Part shown: piece by piece, positions 39,688 to 50,359 of the stretch
Layout: the number at the start of each line of letters is the position of its first letter
How positions within the stretch are numbered: the first letter of the stretch is position 1
Assembly: GCF_947241705.1 (NCBI RefSeq)
Contig: NC_079266.1
Span: 310,001 to 374,000 of the forward strand
Direction: 5' to 3'
Length of the DNA stretch: 64,000 nt
Source: Saccharomyces mikatae IFO 1815
Lineage: Eukaryota > Ascomycota > Saccharomycetes > Saccharomycetales > Saccharomycetaceae
Program-made: the position numbers and the translations under genes
Notes under the pieces: generated by a model
The model's database searches: none
Seen by the model: only the letters and a program-made list of their open reading frames with translations
What the model was told of the DNA's origin: nothing

Positions 39688-41604
39688 TCATCCGTCCTCT
39701 GCAAAGTTTAGATACGTCTTTACATCTTCTACTGTTTCTCGAGTATCGCTTTTAGCTGGATTTATGTATGCTTTGAAGTTCAGAATATTCCCTGAATGTG
39801 CGAGCTTCCTGGGCCCTACGCTATTAACTGTATGCCTTTCCTTACTCCCATTTGTTAATGAAAAACTCAGCTTGTTCGGCGAGCTGTTAGTGTGCCCCTT
39901 GTTCTGATTCTTTTTGGGAGAGTCTTTTAGCCTTATTACGGCTTTGATAGGGGTTGGGATCTTCAATGACGAATGAGAAGATGAATCGCTTTTTTCAGTC
40001 CTCACTTCTGTGTTTTGCTTATAATTGTTCAAATTCATATTATGTAAGCTTTCACTTGACCTGCAAAAGGTATCTAGAAAGTCGGTAACTTGAACCGCTT
40101 CCTCCTCTAATGATGAACAATAATCGCTCGAGTCAGGCGAAGACCTGAGAACTGTTGTGGCGAAAGCTTCTTTATCTAGATCCTCATCAGTATGTGACGA
40201 GACTGCTGAGTTAATGTTTATAGATCCGAATGTGTTGTCCTTCACTTTTTCTGTGTGTTTTTTCTTGCCTTTTTTAGTCAGTAATCTATCAAAAAATCTT
40301 CTTACAGGACCTTCGTTTCGTATGTGTATCATATTGGAGGAAAGAGGTTGCTTGGAATTTTTAGAATGCTCTGCCTGATCACACAATAAAATCTTTGCCA
40401 AATTTTGAATATCTATACGCAGATTAACGTCCTTCTCTAAAAGTCTCTTAATGACGAAATCGTTCAAAGTGTTACCGTTTATTTTGGAGCTCAACGATAG
40501 TTCCATAATCTTGTGGTAAGTTTCGAATTCGTTATCTCCGGAGAATGGTAGCTCGTTGTGTAATAAGCAATAAAGTGTGACCCCCAATGACCAAATATCC
40601 AATTTGAAGCCATCCGTCACAAAATCCCTCTTGGAATTGCCCAAATGGCATAGCTCTGGTGCGATAAATGCTGGAGTACCAACAATCTTGTTTAGCTCTC
40701 TTTGGAAGCAGTCCGCAAAATTCACATCGGTGAAAGGTAATGATTGAGGAGTAAAAATACAACTTCCAAAGTCAGAAAGTTTTGCAACTTTTTCATTTTC
40801 ATCCAATAAAATATTAGATGGTTTGATATCACGATGAACACAGCCTTGAGAATATAAATATTGAAGTCCTTTTGTCATATCCTCCATAATTTTCTCGGCA
40901 AATTTAGAAACAGTACAATCTGAAGTTAGAAGTTTTTTCCATTGGGGCAAAATATCTTCATTGTTTTCACGTCTCCACTGTAATTCTCCAAGGTTACACC
41001 ACTTCGTAACTATCCAAATCGACTCACTAAAAGGAGAATCCAAGCATTCAATTAATTGCACAATATGAGCACTATCTCGAAGCCTTGAGGCGACATATAT
41101 TTCCCACCTACATTTTTCAATATTCATGAGTCTCATCGCCTCATTACCACTCATATTTTTCGTAATTTTACCTTTGCTTTTCCAAAGCTGTATCTGCCTC
41201 ATGACTTGATTTACTGAAAATTGCTGGGCATTCCAGGGCTTTTTTGGTATGATCTTGACAGCAACTACCTCACCTAAAGTAGAGCTATATGCCTTTCGTA
41301 CATAACCAAACTGTCCACTTCCAGCTGAGGCCCCTAACGTATATTGATTTATAGTCTTCTTATTTTGTTCACTAGCGGTTATTTTTTTCACATATGGTCG
41401 AATTTCATCTAAGATTATGTCCATATTATCCTCTACAATTGTACTATAAGTAGGTTTCTGTGAAGAAAACGAAGAGCTACATGAAGATGTCTGGCTCGTG
41501 GGTGTAACTGGAGGACTATCCGAATCACCCTCTCTCATATACGACTGTATCGATAGTGGTGCCCATTCCGGAATTAACGTCGGTATAAGCTGTCGAGGTG
41601 ACAT
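39688..41604 (-). CDS. ELM1: Bud-neck protein kinase Elm1
   Basis: 638 residues. The kinase domain occupies about 88-420, with a glycine loop (GASAGSGQFGYV), VAVKIIPKK carrying the ATP lysine, the catalytic loop CVHRDIKPSNILL, DFG in LSDFGSC and APE in APELCH. A long insert separates lobes, as in yeast Elm1. The C-terminal ~200 residues are disordered and regulatory. Elm1 is an LKB1-like kinase that phosphorylates Snf1, Gin4 and Kin4. It organises septins and controls the morphogenesis checkpoint. Confidence 0.97.
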   Translation of the reverse strand: MSPRQLIPTLIPEWAPLSIQSYMREGDSDSPPVTPTSQTSSCSSSFSSQKPTYSTIVEDNMDIILDEIRPYVKKITASEQNKKTINQYTLGASAGSGQFGYVRKAYSSTLGEVVAVKIIPKKPWNAQQFSVNQVMRQIQLWKSKGKITKNMSGNEAMRLMNIEKCRWEIYVASRLRDSAHIVQLIECLDSPFSESIWIVTKWCNLGELQWRRENNEDILPQWKKLLTSDCTVSKFAEKIMEDMTKGLQYLYSQGCVHRDIKPSNILLDENEKVAKLSDFGSCIFTPQSLPFTDVNFADCFQRELNKIVGTPAFIAPELCHLGNSKRDFVTDGFKLDIWSLGVTLYCLLHNELPFSGDNEFETYHKIMELSLSSKINGNTLNDFVIKRLLEKDVNLRIDIQNLAKILLCDQAEHSKNSKQPLSSNMIHIRNEGPVRRFFDRLLTKKGKKKHTEKVKDNTFGSININSAVSSHTDEDLDKEAFATTVLRSSPDSSDYCSSLEEEAVQVTDFLDTFCRSSESLHNMNLNNYKQNTEVRTEKSDSSSHSSLKIPTPIKAVIRLKDSPKKNQNKGHTNSSPNKLSFSLTNGSKERHTVNSVGPRKLAHSGNILNFKAYINPAKSDTRETVEDVKTYLNFAEDG

Positions 41605-41910
41605 TTTCGTACTAACGAATTACTTTAAAACAAGTCTCCCAACAAAATTTATATATGGATAGCTCTGTCACACGTTAGGGATATCATTAGGCATTTTAAA
41701 CCTGCGTTAATCTACAGAATTAGAAATTATTGTAGTGTTGATTTGTTGCTACCTCATCATCCATCATTACGTGCAAAGTGATATACGCTGTACTTTTTTG
41801 GCATTTTGGATAAACGCAGTTTAACTGCCTACTATTGACATCTGACAAATTATCCATTACGTACAACTTTATTATACTTCAAGATATTTAAGCAAGTTGG
41901 TTGAAAGGTT
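41605..41910. other. Divergent promoter region ELM1/ANR2
   Basis: About 300 AT-rich bases with no clear factor site that I would defend. Confidence 0.5.
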
Positions 41911-43461
41911 ATGAATTTGAGAGGTGAGGAACCCACTATAAATCCAAATGCGTTTAGTATATCTAGACTTTTGAACTCTAATCATGAAAAACCAGGAATT
42001 GCTTGCATCTTCTTAAGTAAATTTGATGTGAAAAAAGGAAATATTATAATATGGTCTAAAAGCATCAATGATGCGACATTCGACCTGAACAATATTGAAT
42101 TCAAATCGCTGCCTGCTGGTATTCACGAGCAAACGGACGATGTTGTTAATTTTGTAGTCCCCAAAACGTTTGGTGCCAATGATACTGCCAAGGAGACAGT
42201 TTACGATTACGGTATTGCCTATTTCAAACAGAATTCATTTGATATAATTGAAAATGATAATCAGGTTGATAGAAGTAAAGTCCAAATGTTTTCTCTTGGT
42301 GTAATTATCGATGTCCAAGATATGTCATCAGATAGTAAAAAGCAATTTTATAAGGAAATATACCATGCGTACAGTGCCAATAGATATGTAAGTCATCTGA
42401 AGGAGTTACTTAGTCAATGGATAAACCAGGAAAATCTTGATAAATTTGATATTTTTGATAATTTTTTCAAGGAGAATAACCAAGGTCGTATTGCTGAAAA
42501 TTCAGTAAAAGTCTTTGAGCATTCTCCTCAAGAAAGGAGACATTTGGTTGAGTACTTGTCATATTGGACCAGGAAGTTAGGGCCTCTGATATTTCCACTT
42601 TGGAGAGCGAGCCTCCTTCAATTGAGGATATTAATTTTAGTTCCTCAGGGAGAATCGTTTGAGTTATGCAATTCGTTAGCCTATTGTATTTTTCTAATAT
42701 CAATGCTCTCAAAAGACTTGATAGGGAACCATATGAGCGATGACTATATTAAACCTATTTTCACCGTATCAACATCAGATATACCATTTCTAGAGTCATT
42801 CAGAAAAGGGAGCGGTTATGTGGCTACCACTGGTGAGGAGATTTTGCTGTATAAACCGGAGATTTACGATATTGTAGTCAAACTTACTTCAAGATCAATT
42901 ATGGAGGAATTTCCGGGAAAAGACGTGGAAATTATTACCTCATCTGGTGAACATAACAAAGCAACCCCCCTTGATTTAGAAACGTATGAGAAATTCATAC
43001 TTGGGGAATTAAAAGAAGATGCTTCAACAAACTTCAAAAGTAAACTTTACGGGGTGACAGAGCCTATATCATGGCTGCAGTTTTTGATCGATGGGCTTTA
43101 TCTATTGACTACTGCAGGCTATCTAGTGGCACCCTATCACCTGACAAAAAATTTTAAAATCTCGAAGCATGTTTCTGGCCCAGAGCCTAATGATTCGGAA
43201 ATACAGATCGCTGAAAACATAGTACGTTACTTCCACTTTAGAACATCAAAGTTATACAACATGCTAAAAAGCGTTGTCCAAGAAAGTGAAAATACTGATT
43301 CAGAACAACCAATAACCATTTCAGCTTCTTTATTAACGAAGTTGAATTTGGATTGCTTTAGCAAACAAGATCATCAATTCATCAAAGATATCACTTATAG
43401 ATGGTTCCAGAGAAAGGTTGAAATCAGTAATCTCCCAGACTGTTTGAGAAACCTCTGCTGA
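41911..43461 (+). CDS. ANR2: AVL9-related DENN-type protein
   Basis: 516 residues, the S. cerevisiae length. Recognisable AVL9/DENN pieces include GIACIFLSKFDVKKGNIIIW at the N-terminus and the middle LGPLIFPLWRASLLQLRILILVPQGE. No membrane helix. The family name Avl Nine Related comes from this kinship; members are linked to late secretory traffic. The precise activity of Anr2 is not known to me. DENN proteins generally act on Rab GTPases, so a role as regulator is an inference. The S. cerevisiae protein is reported to be palmitoylated and associated with lipid particles. Confidence 0.92.
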   Translation: MNLRGEEPTINPNAFSISRLLNSNHEKPGIACIFLSKFDVKKGNIIIWSKSINDATFDLNNIEFKSLPAGIHEQTDDVVNFVVPKTFGANDTAKETVYDYGIAYFKQNSFDIIENDNQVDRSKVQMFSLGVIIDVQDMSSDSKKQFYKEIYHAYSANRYVSHLKELLSQWINQENLDKFDIFDNFFKENNQGRIAENSVKVFEHSPQERRHLVEYLSYWTRKLGPLIFPLWRASLLQLRILILVPQGESFELCNSLAYCIFLISMLSKDLIGNHMSDDYIKPIFTVSTSDIPFLESFRKGSGYVATTGEEILLYKPEIYDIVVKLTSRSIMEEFPGKDVEIITSSGEHNKATPLDLETYEKFILGELKEDASTNFKSKLYGVTEPISWLQFLIDGLYLLTTAGYLVAPYHLTKNFKISKHVSGPEPNDSEIQIAENIVRYFHFRTSKLYNMLKSVVQESENTDSEQPITISASLLTKLNLDCFSKQDHQFIKDITYRWFQRKVEISNLPDCLRNLC

Positions 43462-43722
43462 TCACGCAAAAAAAGGAGCTAAAATGACACTAGAAAGAAA
43501 ATGTTATCGGAAAGAAAAATCATGTATGTCTCTGTAAGTATATTTTATATATGTATATATGGTTAATTAATTTACGATTTATTAATAAAAAACATTCATC
43601 TACTATTGTACTGTTCGTCCAATTTTCTATCAGTTTTGAAACACACACATATATATATAAATGATCCAGTTCTTTTCATTTTCATTTACATATAGAAAAC
43701 CTAAAATTTCATCGTCTTTACA

Positions 43723-45072
43723 TCAAAAGACCAACCACAAAGCGCATGCGACAATTGAAATACCAATGACAGCAGTAATGATACCTGCACCTGCTTTTGA
43801 ACCTTTTGTAATATTCAAAGGTGCCAAATTTGTAGGCCGTGCTTGAGTACCGGCTGCCCCATCACCAACAGAGGAACCGCCATTCTCCGCAGTATATGGA
43901 GCGGGTCTATCTAAAGCCCTCGTGTTGACCAGAACCTCCAAAGCCGACATTTGTTCACCTAGACCATACATACCGTCCCATGTACCATTAAACCAATTTA
44001 ATCCACACGTATGGCCATCAGTACCTCCAGAACATGATTTAGCAGCTGCAATTGCCGATGTATTCAACCAGGACATGATTTGATGCCTAGTTTCTGGTAC
44101 CAATTGTGCAGTTACACCTAAGAAACGTGCAAAATATGCTTTGAAGGAACGTTGATCTGTATTACAGGAATTTGGACCTTGACAAGCAGCCTCATACACA
44201 ATGCCATCGTGGAAAAAAACTTGAGAAGCGTTCAAAAACTCCTTCGTTCTTGTGTGCCAGAGATCAGATCCCGTGAAGTTGTAAAGATAGGCAGAGCCAG
44301 CCAATAACAAACCTTGATTATATGTCCATTGGTATGAGGTTACTTTGGTACAATTATCATCGATACTGACACCATCGTAAACATACTTGTAGGTACCATT
44401 AGATATCAGGTCTACGCCGACCATCCACTCGTAAACCTTTTCTGCCCAGTCAACATACGTTTGGTTACCTGTGTATCTTGCCAGTCTCGCGGCTATATGA
44501 AATAAGGCACCATTGGATACTGTATTCTTGTAATCATAACCAGAGTTCCACACGAAAATTTGCCATCTCAAACCACCACCACAAGAATCTGCATCCCAAC
44601 GCAAAGCCATTGTATTGAAAACAGCTTGGGCCAAATACAACCATTGAGGATCATCTTCAGGAGGATTAGTGAAATTCCTCTCGGCGGCAGTCATTGCAGC
44701 AATACCCCAAAAGGCTTGATCATCATTACCTTCTGTGGTAGATTGATTCAGTGGAATGTAGTCATTATCATCACCGGCTTGATGTATCATAGCAGCTATA
44801 ATTTCATCATTATAAGTATCATTATCCATGAAAAACCAGTAATCCAACATACAGCCCCAGGCACCACCGGCTTCCCACCAATAGTATGGATCTGAAAACA
44901 TACCGATTGTCTTACCATACTGATTTCCTGTGTAATAATCCATCAAACCGTAAGCGACCAGTGATGTAGCATTTTGTAAAGACTCGTAGTTGTCTAAATC
45001 CAATTCGACGGCATTTGTAAATCTCGTCGCGAAGAGTACGCTCAGGAACCCTATAACTTTGTTCATTAACAT
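43723..45072 (-). CDS. DCW1: GPI-anchored cell-wall mannosidase-like protein
   Basis: 449 residues. A signal peptide (about 1-21: MLMNKVIGFLSVLFATRFTNA) precedes the GH76 domain. The family Asp-Asp pair is visible in EGNDDQAFWG, and many NXS/T glycosylation sites follow. The C-terminus has a Ser/Gly/Ala stretch and a hydrophobic tail (AGIITAVIGISIVACALWLVF) without charge, a GPI attachment signal. Dcw1 and Dfg5 are a redundant essential pair thought to transfer GPI proteins onto cell-wall glucan. Two in-frame ATGs lie three codons apart, and the first is taken. Confidence 0.97.
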   Translation of the reverse strand: MLMNKVIGFLSVLFATRFTNAVELDLDNYESLQNATSLVAYGLMDYYTGNQYGKTIGMFSDPYYWWEAGGAWGCMLDYWFFMDNDTYNDEIIAAMIHQAGDDNDYIPLNQSTTEGNDDQAFWGIAAMTAAERNFTNPPEDDPQWLYLAQAVFNTMALRWDADSCGGGLRWQIFVWNSGYDYKNTVSNGALFHIAARLARYTGNQTYVDWAEKVYEWMVGVDLISNGTYKYVYDGVSIDDNCTKVTSYQWTYNQGLLLAGSAYLYNFTGSDLWHTRTKEFLNASQVFFHDGIVYEAACQGPNSCNTDQRSFKAYFARFLGVTAQLVPETRHQIMSWLNTSAIAAAKSCSGGTDGHTCGLNWFNGTWDGMYGLGEQMSALEVLVNTRALDRPAPYTAENGGSSVGDGAAGTQARPTNLAPLNITKGSKAGAGIITAVIGISIVACALWLVF

Positions 45073-45418
45073 TATATATATTTTTACTTCCCAGAATAAC
45101 CAAAAAAGAAGGAAAAATCAGAAAAAAATATAATAATGAATAATTATTGTCCTCACTGATGGTATATTTGTAGAATGATCTCCGTTGTGTAATCACTATT
45201 TCGTCTTCTGAAATTAAAGCCCCTCTTTACTAAAATCACTTCGTTTCGCAAAACTACTGAGTTACTGACAGAATGTGGGTATCAAATGAGCAAACGTGAA
45301 AAAAGAAAGATGACCCCAGTATTTAGAGTAGTTGCTACAATCTTTATGAAATCAGTACTTTCCTTCCATCTGCAGTTTTCTTTCTATATGTACGAAATTA
45401 AATCGCGCCCGTTTGAGG

Positions 45419-45425
45419 CGCGAAA
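45419..45425 (+). promoter_or_regulatory. SBF-type site, DCW1 side
   Basis: CGCGAAA matches the SCB core, in a CG-rich patch 350 bp upstream of DCW1. Cell-wall genes are classic SBF targets. Confidence 0.45.
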
Positions 45426-45471
45426 CCGGGTGATGGGATAAAGATGCTATGAATAGAGTATACGTTATATA

Positions 45472-45474
<3 letters not shown>

Positions 45475-45499
<25 letters not shown>
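45475..45499. repeat. AT dinucleotide microsatellite
   Basis: About twelve uninterrupted AT units between DCW1 and PRI2, likely length-variable. Confidence 0.9.
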
Positions 45500-45502
<3 letters not shown>

Positions 45503-45795
45503 CTATAGAACCTGCTGTACAATACACACGTGGTGCAGCACTTCAAGCAAGATAATCGAGCTTTTAGAGTTACAATGACTGGTTTATCATGTCTGCGCGT
45601 AGACTAGAATGCGTCAATCACTAAGAGGACTGGCGCACAGCATGAGATCGTTCCTATTTCTAGAATTATTGTAAAGATATTGGCGTTAGTTCACCACAAG
45701 TAGTAGTCTTGGTTTAGTTTTTGTTGCAATGTTAATTTACTTATCCGCTAAGGTGCACGCCTTGTACTTATTAAAAGTTAGCGCTATTTGAAATT

Positions 45796-45801
45796 ACGCG
45801 T
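45796..45801 (+). promoter_or_regulatory. MCB box of PRI2
   Basis: ACGCGT, 158 bp upstream of the PRI2 ATG, followed at once by CGCGAGG and GTCGCG. MBF drives DNA-replication genes, including primase, at G1/S through this element. Confidence 0.8.
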
Positions 45802-45958
45802 CGCGAGGAGGTCGCGTAAACTCGATATTAGTATTCTACAATCATTGTGAAATAAATATTTCAACCTACATTTATTCTCTTTATACAGCTTTGGGAGTAC
45901 TGGTACCTACTCGACTGAAACAAAATACTGACGGTGATTAAAAGCGAATAAAGGAGAT

Positions 45959-47545
45959 ATGTTCAGGCAATCAAAAAGAAGAATCGCCTCAAGAAAGAAT
46001 TTTGGCTCATACGATGATGTCATCAAGAGCGAACTGGGTATGGGAAACGCAAATGCAACAAATCAGGTCATCTTATATCCTAAGTCCTCTGAAGAAGAAA
46101 AAAGACTTTATAGCAAGTTACACGAGTCGAAATTATCGTTCTACGATTTACCACCACAGGGGGAAATAACGTTGGAACAATTTGAGATCTGGGCAATCGA
46201 TCGTCTCAAAATTCTGTTGGAAATTGAATCTTGTTTTTCAAGAAACAAATCCATCAAAGAAATCGAAACCATAATCAAGCCGCAGTTCCAAAAACTACTG
46301 CCTTTTAACACAGAGAGTTTAGAAGACAGAAAAAAGGATTACTACTCTCATTTCATTCTAAGATTATGTTTTTGTCGTTCCAAGGAACTACGGGAAAAGT
46401 TCGTCAGAGCTGAAACATTCCTGTTCAAGATTAGATTCAATATGCTAACCTCCACCGACCAAACAAAATTTGTTCAATCCTTGAACCTTCCTCTACTGCA
46501 ATTCATATCTAACGAGGAAAAGACCGAACTTTCACATCAGTTGTACCAAACAATTTCGGCGTCTTTGCAGTTTCAACTAAACTTGAATGAAGAACATCAA
46601 AGAAAACAATATTTCCAACAAGAAAAATTCATAAAATTGCCTTTTGAAAACGTGATAGAACTAGTCGGGAATCGATTGGTTTACTTGAAGGACGGTTATG
46701 CTTATTTGCCACAATTTCAGCAATTGAATTTGCTTTCGAATGAATTTGCTAACAGATTGAGCCAAGAGTTACTAAGAACGTACCAATATTTACCAAGGCT
46801 GAATGAAGATGACAGGCTGCTACCAATTTTAAGCCATCTATCATCAGGATACACCATTGCCGATTTCAACCAGCAAAAGTCGAATCAGTTCGGTGAAAAT
46901 GTAGATGACGAAATCAATGCCCAAAGTGTCTGGTCCGAGGAAATCAGCTCAAACTATCCGCTATGTATCAAAAACTTGATGGAAGGCCTTAAGAAGAACA
47001 ATCATCTAAGGTACTATGGTAGACAACAACTAAGTCTGTTCTTGAAAGGTATCGGGTTAAGTGCTGATGAGGCTATGAAGTTTTGGTCTGAGGCTTTTAC
47101 AAGAAATGGAAACATGACGATGGAGAAGTTTAATAAAGAGTACCGCTACAGTTTTAGGCACAATTATGGTCTGGAAGGTAATAGAATCAATTACAAACCA
47201 TGGGACTGTCATACTATTCTTTCCAAGCCTAGGCCTGGGCGTGGAGATTATCACGGGTGCCCCTTCCGTGATTGGAGTCACGAGAGGCTATCTGCGGAAT
47301 TGCGTTCCATGAAGTTGACCCAAGCGCAAATCATCAGCGTTCTCGATTCCTGCCAAAAGGGTGAATACACAATTGCTTGCACTAAAGTATTTGAAATGAC
47401 ACACAATTCTGCTTCAGCAGATTTGGAAATTGGCGAGCAAACACATATCGCACATCCTAACCTATACTTTGAAAGGTCAAGGCAACTGCAAAAGAAGCAG
47501 CAGAAGCTGGAAAAGGAAAATCTTTCTAATAATGGCAATCATTAA
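45959..47545 (+). CDS. PRI2: DNA primase large subunit
   Basis: 528 residues as in S. cerevisiae. The C-terminal domain (about 300-510) holds the four cysteines that bind a [4Fe-4S] cluster: in YPLCIKNLM, YHGCPFRDW, LDSCQKG and TIACTKVF. The helical N-terminal domain contacts Pri1. Pri2 helps primase start and count RNA primers in the Pol alpha-primase complex at origins and lagging strands. An MCB box upstream supports G1/S expression. Confidence 0.98.
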   Translation: MFRQSKRRIASRKNFGSYDDVIKSELGMGNANATNQVILYPKSSEEEKRLYSKLHESKLSFYDLPPQGEITLEQFEIWAIDRLKILLEIESCFSRNKSIKEIETIIKPQFQKLLPFNTESLEDRKKDYYSHFILRLCFCRSKELREKFVRAETFLFKIRFNMLTSTDQTKFVQSLNLPLLQFISNEEKTELSHQLYQTISASLQFQLNLNEEHQRKQYFQQEKFIKLPFENVIELVGNRLVYLKDGYAYLPQFQQLNLLSNEFANRLSQELLRTYQYLPRLNEDDRLLPILSHLSSGYTIADFNQQKSNQFGENVDDEINAQSVWSEEISSNYPLCIKNLMEGLKKNNHLRYYGRQQLSLFLKGIGLSADEAMKFWSEAFTRNGNMTMEKFNKEYRYSFRHNYGLEGNRINYKPWDCHTILSKPRPGRGDYHGCPFRDWSHERLSAELRSMKLTQAQIISVLDSCQKGEYTIACTKVFEMTHNSASADLEIGEQTHIAHPNLYFERSRQLQKKQQKLEKENLSNNGNH

Positions 47546-49264
47546 TTTAGGAAAGAGAAGAAGGGTAAAGGGAAAAAAGCAACTTAGGATAATCAGTTCT
47601 ATACGTAATTTGGTTTAGTGTAAGTAAAAACTTTCTAGTAAGAAAAAACAAAGTGAGAAACGATAACCGCTACACAATACATTACCGGTAACTGTATTGC
47701 CTCCAAAACAGCCAAGATATGTATAATATTCAACTCTCCTTCATACTTTTAGTAGCTGGCCAAAGAAACCTTATATTTCCGTGACTACAAGTCATTGCGC
47801 TATTGCTCTGTGACAGGCAACAGATAACAACCCAATACTTGTACTTGGTGCTTTGTGCCAGCTCTTTCCGCGGAAATGTTCCATTTCTTCTACTACTGCA
47901 GCGCCATTTTCCGTTTAAACCTTCAATATGTTACAGGCACCCATCCGCAGGTATTTACTGGAACAGAACTTACTGCAGTGGGAGAAAAGAACTACCTTTT
48001 ACAGTATAGCCTCGAGCGCCAAAAATGCAGGTGCTGCGTTTTTAAATAAGTGGCTAGCCTGCAAATGCACAGGAGCGACAGTATCTCGCCGATTTGGCAA
48101 TGCTGTAATGCAACCTCGAGGATCCGGTTTTTTGTGAGAACGGAAGTAAATAACCGGGAAGATCTATTATTTTCTTATGCAAGTATTCTGTGACTAAAAA
48201 GTATAGAAGACCATTTTGCACCGCTCGTTAATTAAAGTTTGTGCGATAATATTGACGATGTCGCCTTTTTCTCTCTGAGGACCCAAAACGACACCCGTTT
48301 CGTGTAGGATAAACACGGTCAGCTCCTTCGAAGACAGAAAAGAGCAGCCACAATAACGTTACATGCAAAATCAGCCCACTCAAAACCTAAATATTGCGTG
48401 GGCGGATTTGCACGATGCGAAGATAACTATTAGGGACAGTGCTTGTACCTACCCTAAATTTGCCGCAGAACTTGCAGATTGTAAAGACTAACCCCAATCT
48501 CACGCCTCCCCCTCACGAGAGTAAGGTTCGAAGGTCGAAAAATCAAGGATAACCTCACTTCATATCAGTCAAGAGAAGAATGCAACCGAATGCTGTGGTC
48601 TACGGGCTTTTTGTGCGAGAGTATTTTTCTTCTTTTTCTTTTTTTCTCTTTTTTCTCTCTCGGTATTTAGTTGTTCATGCAAACGGACGTTATTCTTGGC
48701 AGGCTATTATGTAAGAGTGTGGAAACATAATTCTTGCGCTCGCGACGTTTTCCTAACAGTTCCTGTTTCATGTTGTGCTAACGCCTGTGGCCCAGTACTA
48801 TAGGCAATATCAAGCTCAAAAAATGGTTACGTAATAATGACCTCTTTGAGCGTTAGGATCTCAGAAAGGAGAACCGGAATTATACATATATATATAAATA
48901 TGGATGCATCTCACCTGCGTGTAAAATTTCTTTTCTTTTGTTTGCTTCCATTCGTTTCCTTCTTCTTTCGTTTACAAGAGAAGACGGCCATACTTACTCA
49001 TAAACCCTCCCTATTTTCCTTCTTTTTATTTTTAGATAGGAAGAACTCTATACAGCTCGAACAATACATCAAATCAATTAAGCAGTCGCTACTGTTCTAT
49101 TGTGTGTTCCTCACCGCCCTACATACCTCCCCTCAGTTCCCAGCTTATAACTTTGTGGTTTTCTTCTTCTTCTCTTTCAATTTCTTCTTCTTGATATTAT
49201 ATTTTAATAAGACCATTGCTTCCTTCTCTTTGCTGGAATTCATCATTCATCAAGCTGACAAAAC
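47546..49264. other. Long PHD1 promoter
   Basis: 1.7 kb without a clearly supported gene. PHD1 is known for a large promoter bound by many filamentation factors. The T/C-rich leader starts near 48620. A 149-codon frame at 48837-49286 lies in the transcript leader zone. I did not identify a specific factor site with confidence. Confidence 0.55.
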
Positions 49265-49286
49265 ATGTATCATGTTCCTGAAATGA
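48837..49286 (+). CDS. Doubtful ORF in the PHD1 leader (position of YKL044W)
   Basis: A 149-codon frame begins with a true ATG and ends 22 bases inside PHD1 in another frame. Its protein is dominated by Phe and Leu ([15 protein letters not shown]), as expected from translating a C/T-rich leader. S. cerevisiae carries a shorter doubtful ORF, YKL044W, at this place. It could act as an upstream ORF that limits PHD1 translation, but the composition argues that it is a by-product of the pyrimidine-rich DNA. Confidence 0.25.
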   Translation: MTSLSVRISERRTGIIHIYINMDASHLRVKFLFFCLLPFVSFFFRLQEKTAILTHKPSLFSFFLFLDRKNSIQLEQYIKSIKQSLLFYCVFLTALHTSPQFPAYNFVVFFFFSFNFFFLILYFNKTIASFSLLEFIIHQADKTCIMFLK

Positions 49287-50359
49287 GGCTACATTACCCC
49301 CTGGTGAACACTCAACCCAACGCAGCAATTACTCCGACCAGAAATTACGACAATACTCTTCCTTCGTTTAACGAGCTATCACACCAGAATACCATCAATC
49401 TTCCATTTGTTCAGCGCGAGACTCCAAACACGTATACAAACGTTACCCAATTAGCTACGTCGCCAACTCAAGCTAAATCGGGGTATTACTGTCGTTATTA
49501 TGCAGTGCCTTTTCCCTCTTACCCACAACAACCACAGTCTCCATACCAGCAGGCTGTGCTTCCTTATGCGACCATCCCCGGCAACAACTTTCAGCCATCT
49601 TCTTTCCCTATGATGGCGGTGGTGCCATCAGAAGTCCAATTTGATGGATCATACCTGAATTCCTTGCATGCACACACCGAGCTGCCACCAATTATGCAAA
49701 CCCCTAATGATGCTAATAATACACGTCAGGATAGTCTTAAATCGGTGGCGACGACTACAACGCCAGTGTCAACTAAGATTCCTGGGCTCAGTTCCACTTC
49801 AGTTCTCAAACCACGCGTGATAACTACAATGTGGGAAGACGAGAGTACTATCTGCTATCAAGTCGAGGCGAACGGTATATCTGTTGTGCGCAGGGCTGAT
49901 AATGATATGATTAACGGTACTAAGTTGTTGAACGTTACGAAGATGACTAGGGGAAGAAGGGATGGAATATTGAGATCTGAAAAGATTAGAGAGGTCGTCA
50001 AGATTGGCTCGATGCACCTCAAAGGTGTTTGGATCCCCTTTGAAAGAGCGTATATCCTTGCTCAACGGGAACAGATCTTAGACCATTTGTATCCCCTCTT
50101 TGTCAAGGATATAGAATCCATTGTTGATGCGAGCAGACCCACAAGTCAGGAAACGTTAACCCCTAAAGCTAGCCCTGGTTTCATTAAACAAGAGCCATCT
50201 AGTGACAAGAATGGGCTTGCTACTGACACTAAACCAAACGACGTTAAAGCCTTGTCGAATGCAGTATCTACTCAAAATGTGGATGAATTGCCTCATTTAA
50301 AAATTAACATTATTGATACCGAGGCCCAAACAAGTAGGGCAAAAAATGAACTTTCATAA
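49265..50359 (+). CDS. PHD1: APSES transcription factor Phd1
   Basis: 364 residues. The APSES DNA-binding domain lies at about 188-285 (from [18 protein letters not shown] through [20 protein letters not shown] to [15 protein letters not shown]). The N-terminal part is Pro/Gln/Tyr-rich and probably disordered. Phd1 and its paralog Sok2 control pseudohyphal growth, and Phd1 promotes it. The chosen ATG is followed by [14 protein letters not shown]. The length is 2 residues short of S. cerevisiae (366). Confidence 0.97.
   Translation: MYHVPEMRLHYPLVNTQPNAAITPTRNYDNTLPSFNELSHQNTINLPFVQRETPNTYTNVTQLATSPTQAKSGYYCRYYAVPFPSYPQQPQSPYQQAVLPYATIPGNNFQPSSFPMMAVVPSEVQFDGSYLNSLHAHTELPPIMQTPNDANNTRQDSLKSVATTTTPVSTKIPGLSSTSVLKPRVITTMWEDESTICYQVEANGISVVRRADNDMINGTKLLNVTKMTRGRRDGILRSEKIREVVKIGSMHLKGVWIPFERAYILAQREQILDHLYPLFVKDIESIVDASRPTSQETLTPKASPGFIKQEPSSDKNGLATDTKPNDVKALSNAVSTQNVDELPHLKINIIDTEAQTSRAKNELS

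Larger units (their letters stand above)
45073..45958. other. Divergent promoter region DCW1/PRI2
   Basis: About 890 bases. It contains an SBF-like CGCGAAA (45419-45425), an AT dinucleotide run (45475-45499), and an MCB box (45796-45801) within a CGCG-rich inverted repeat. No gene. Confidence 0.65.
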
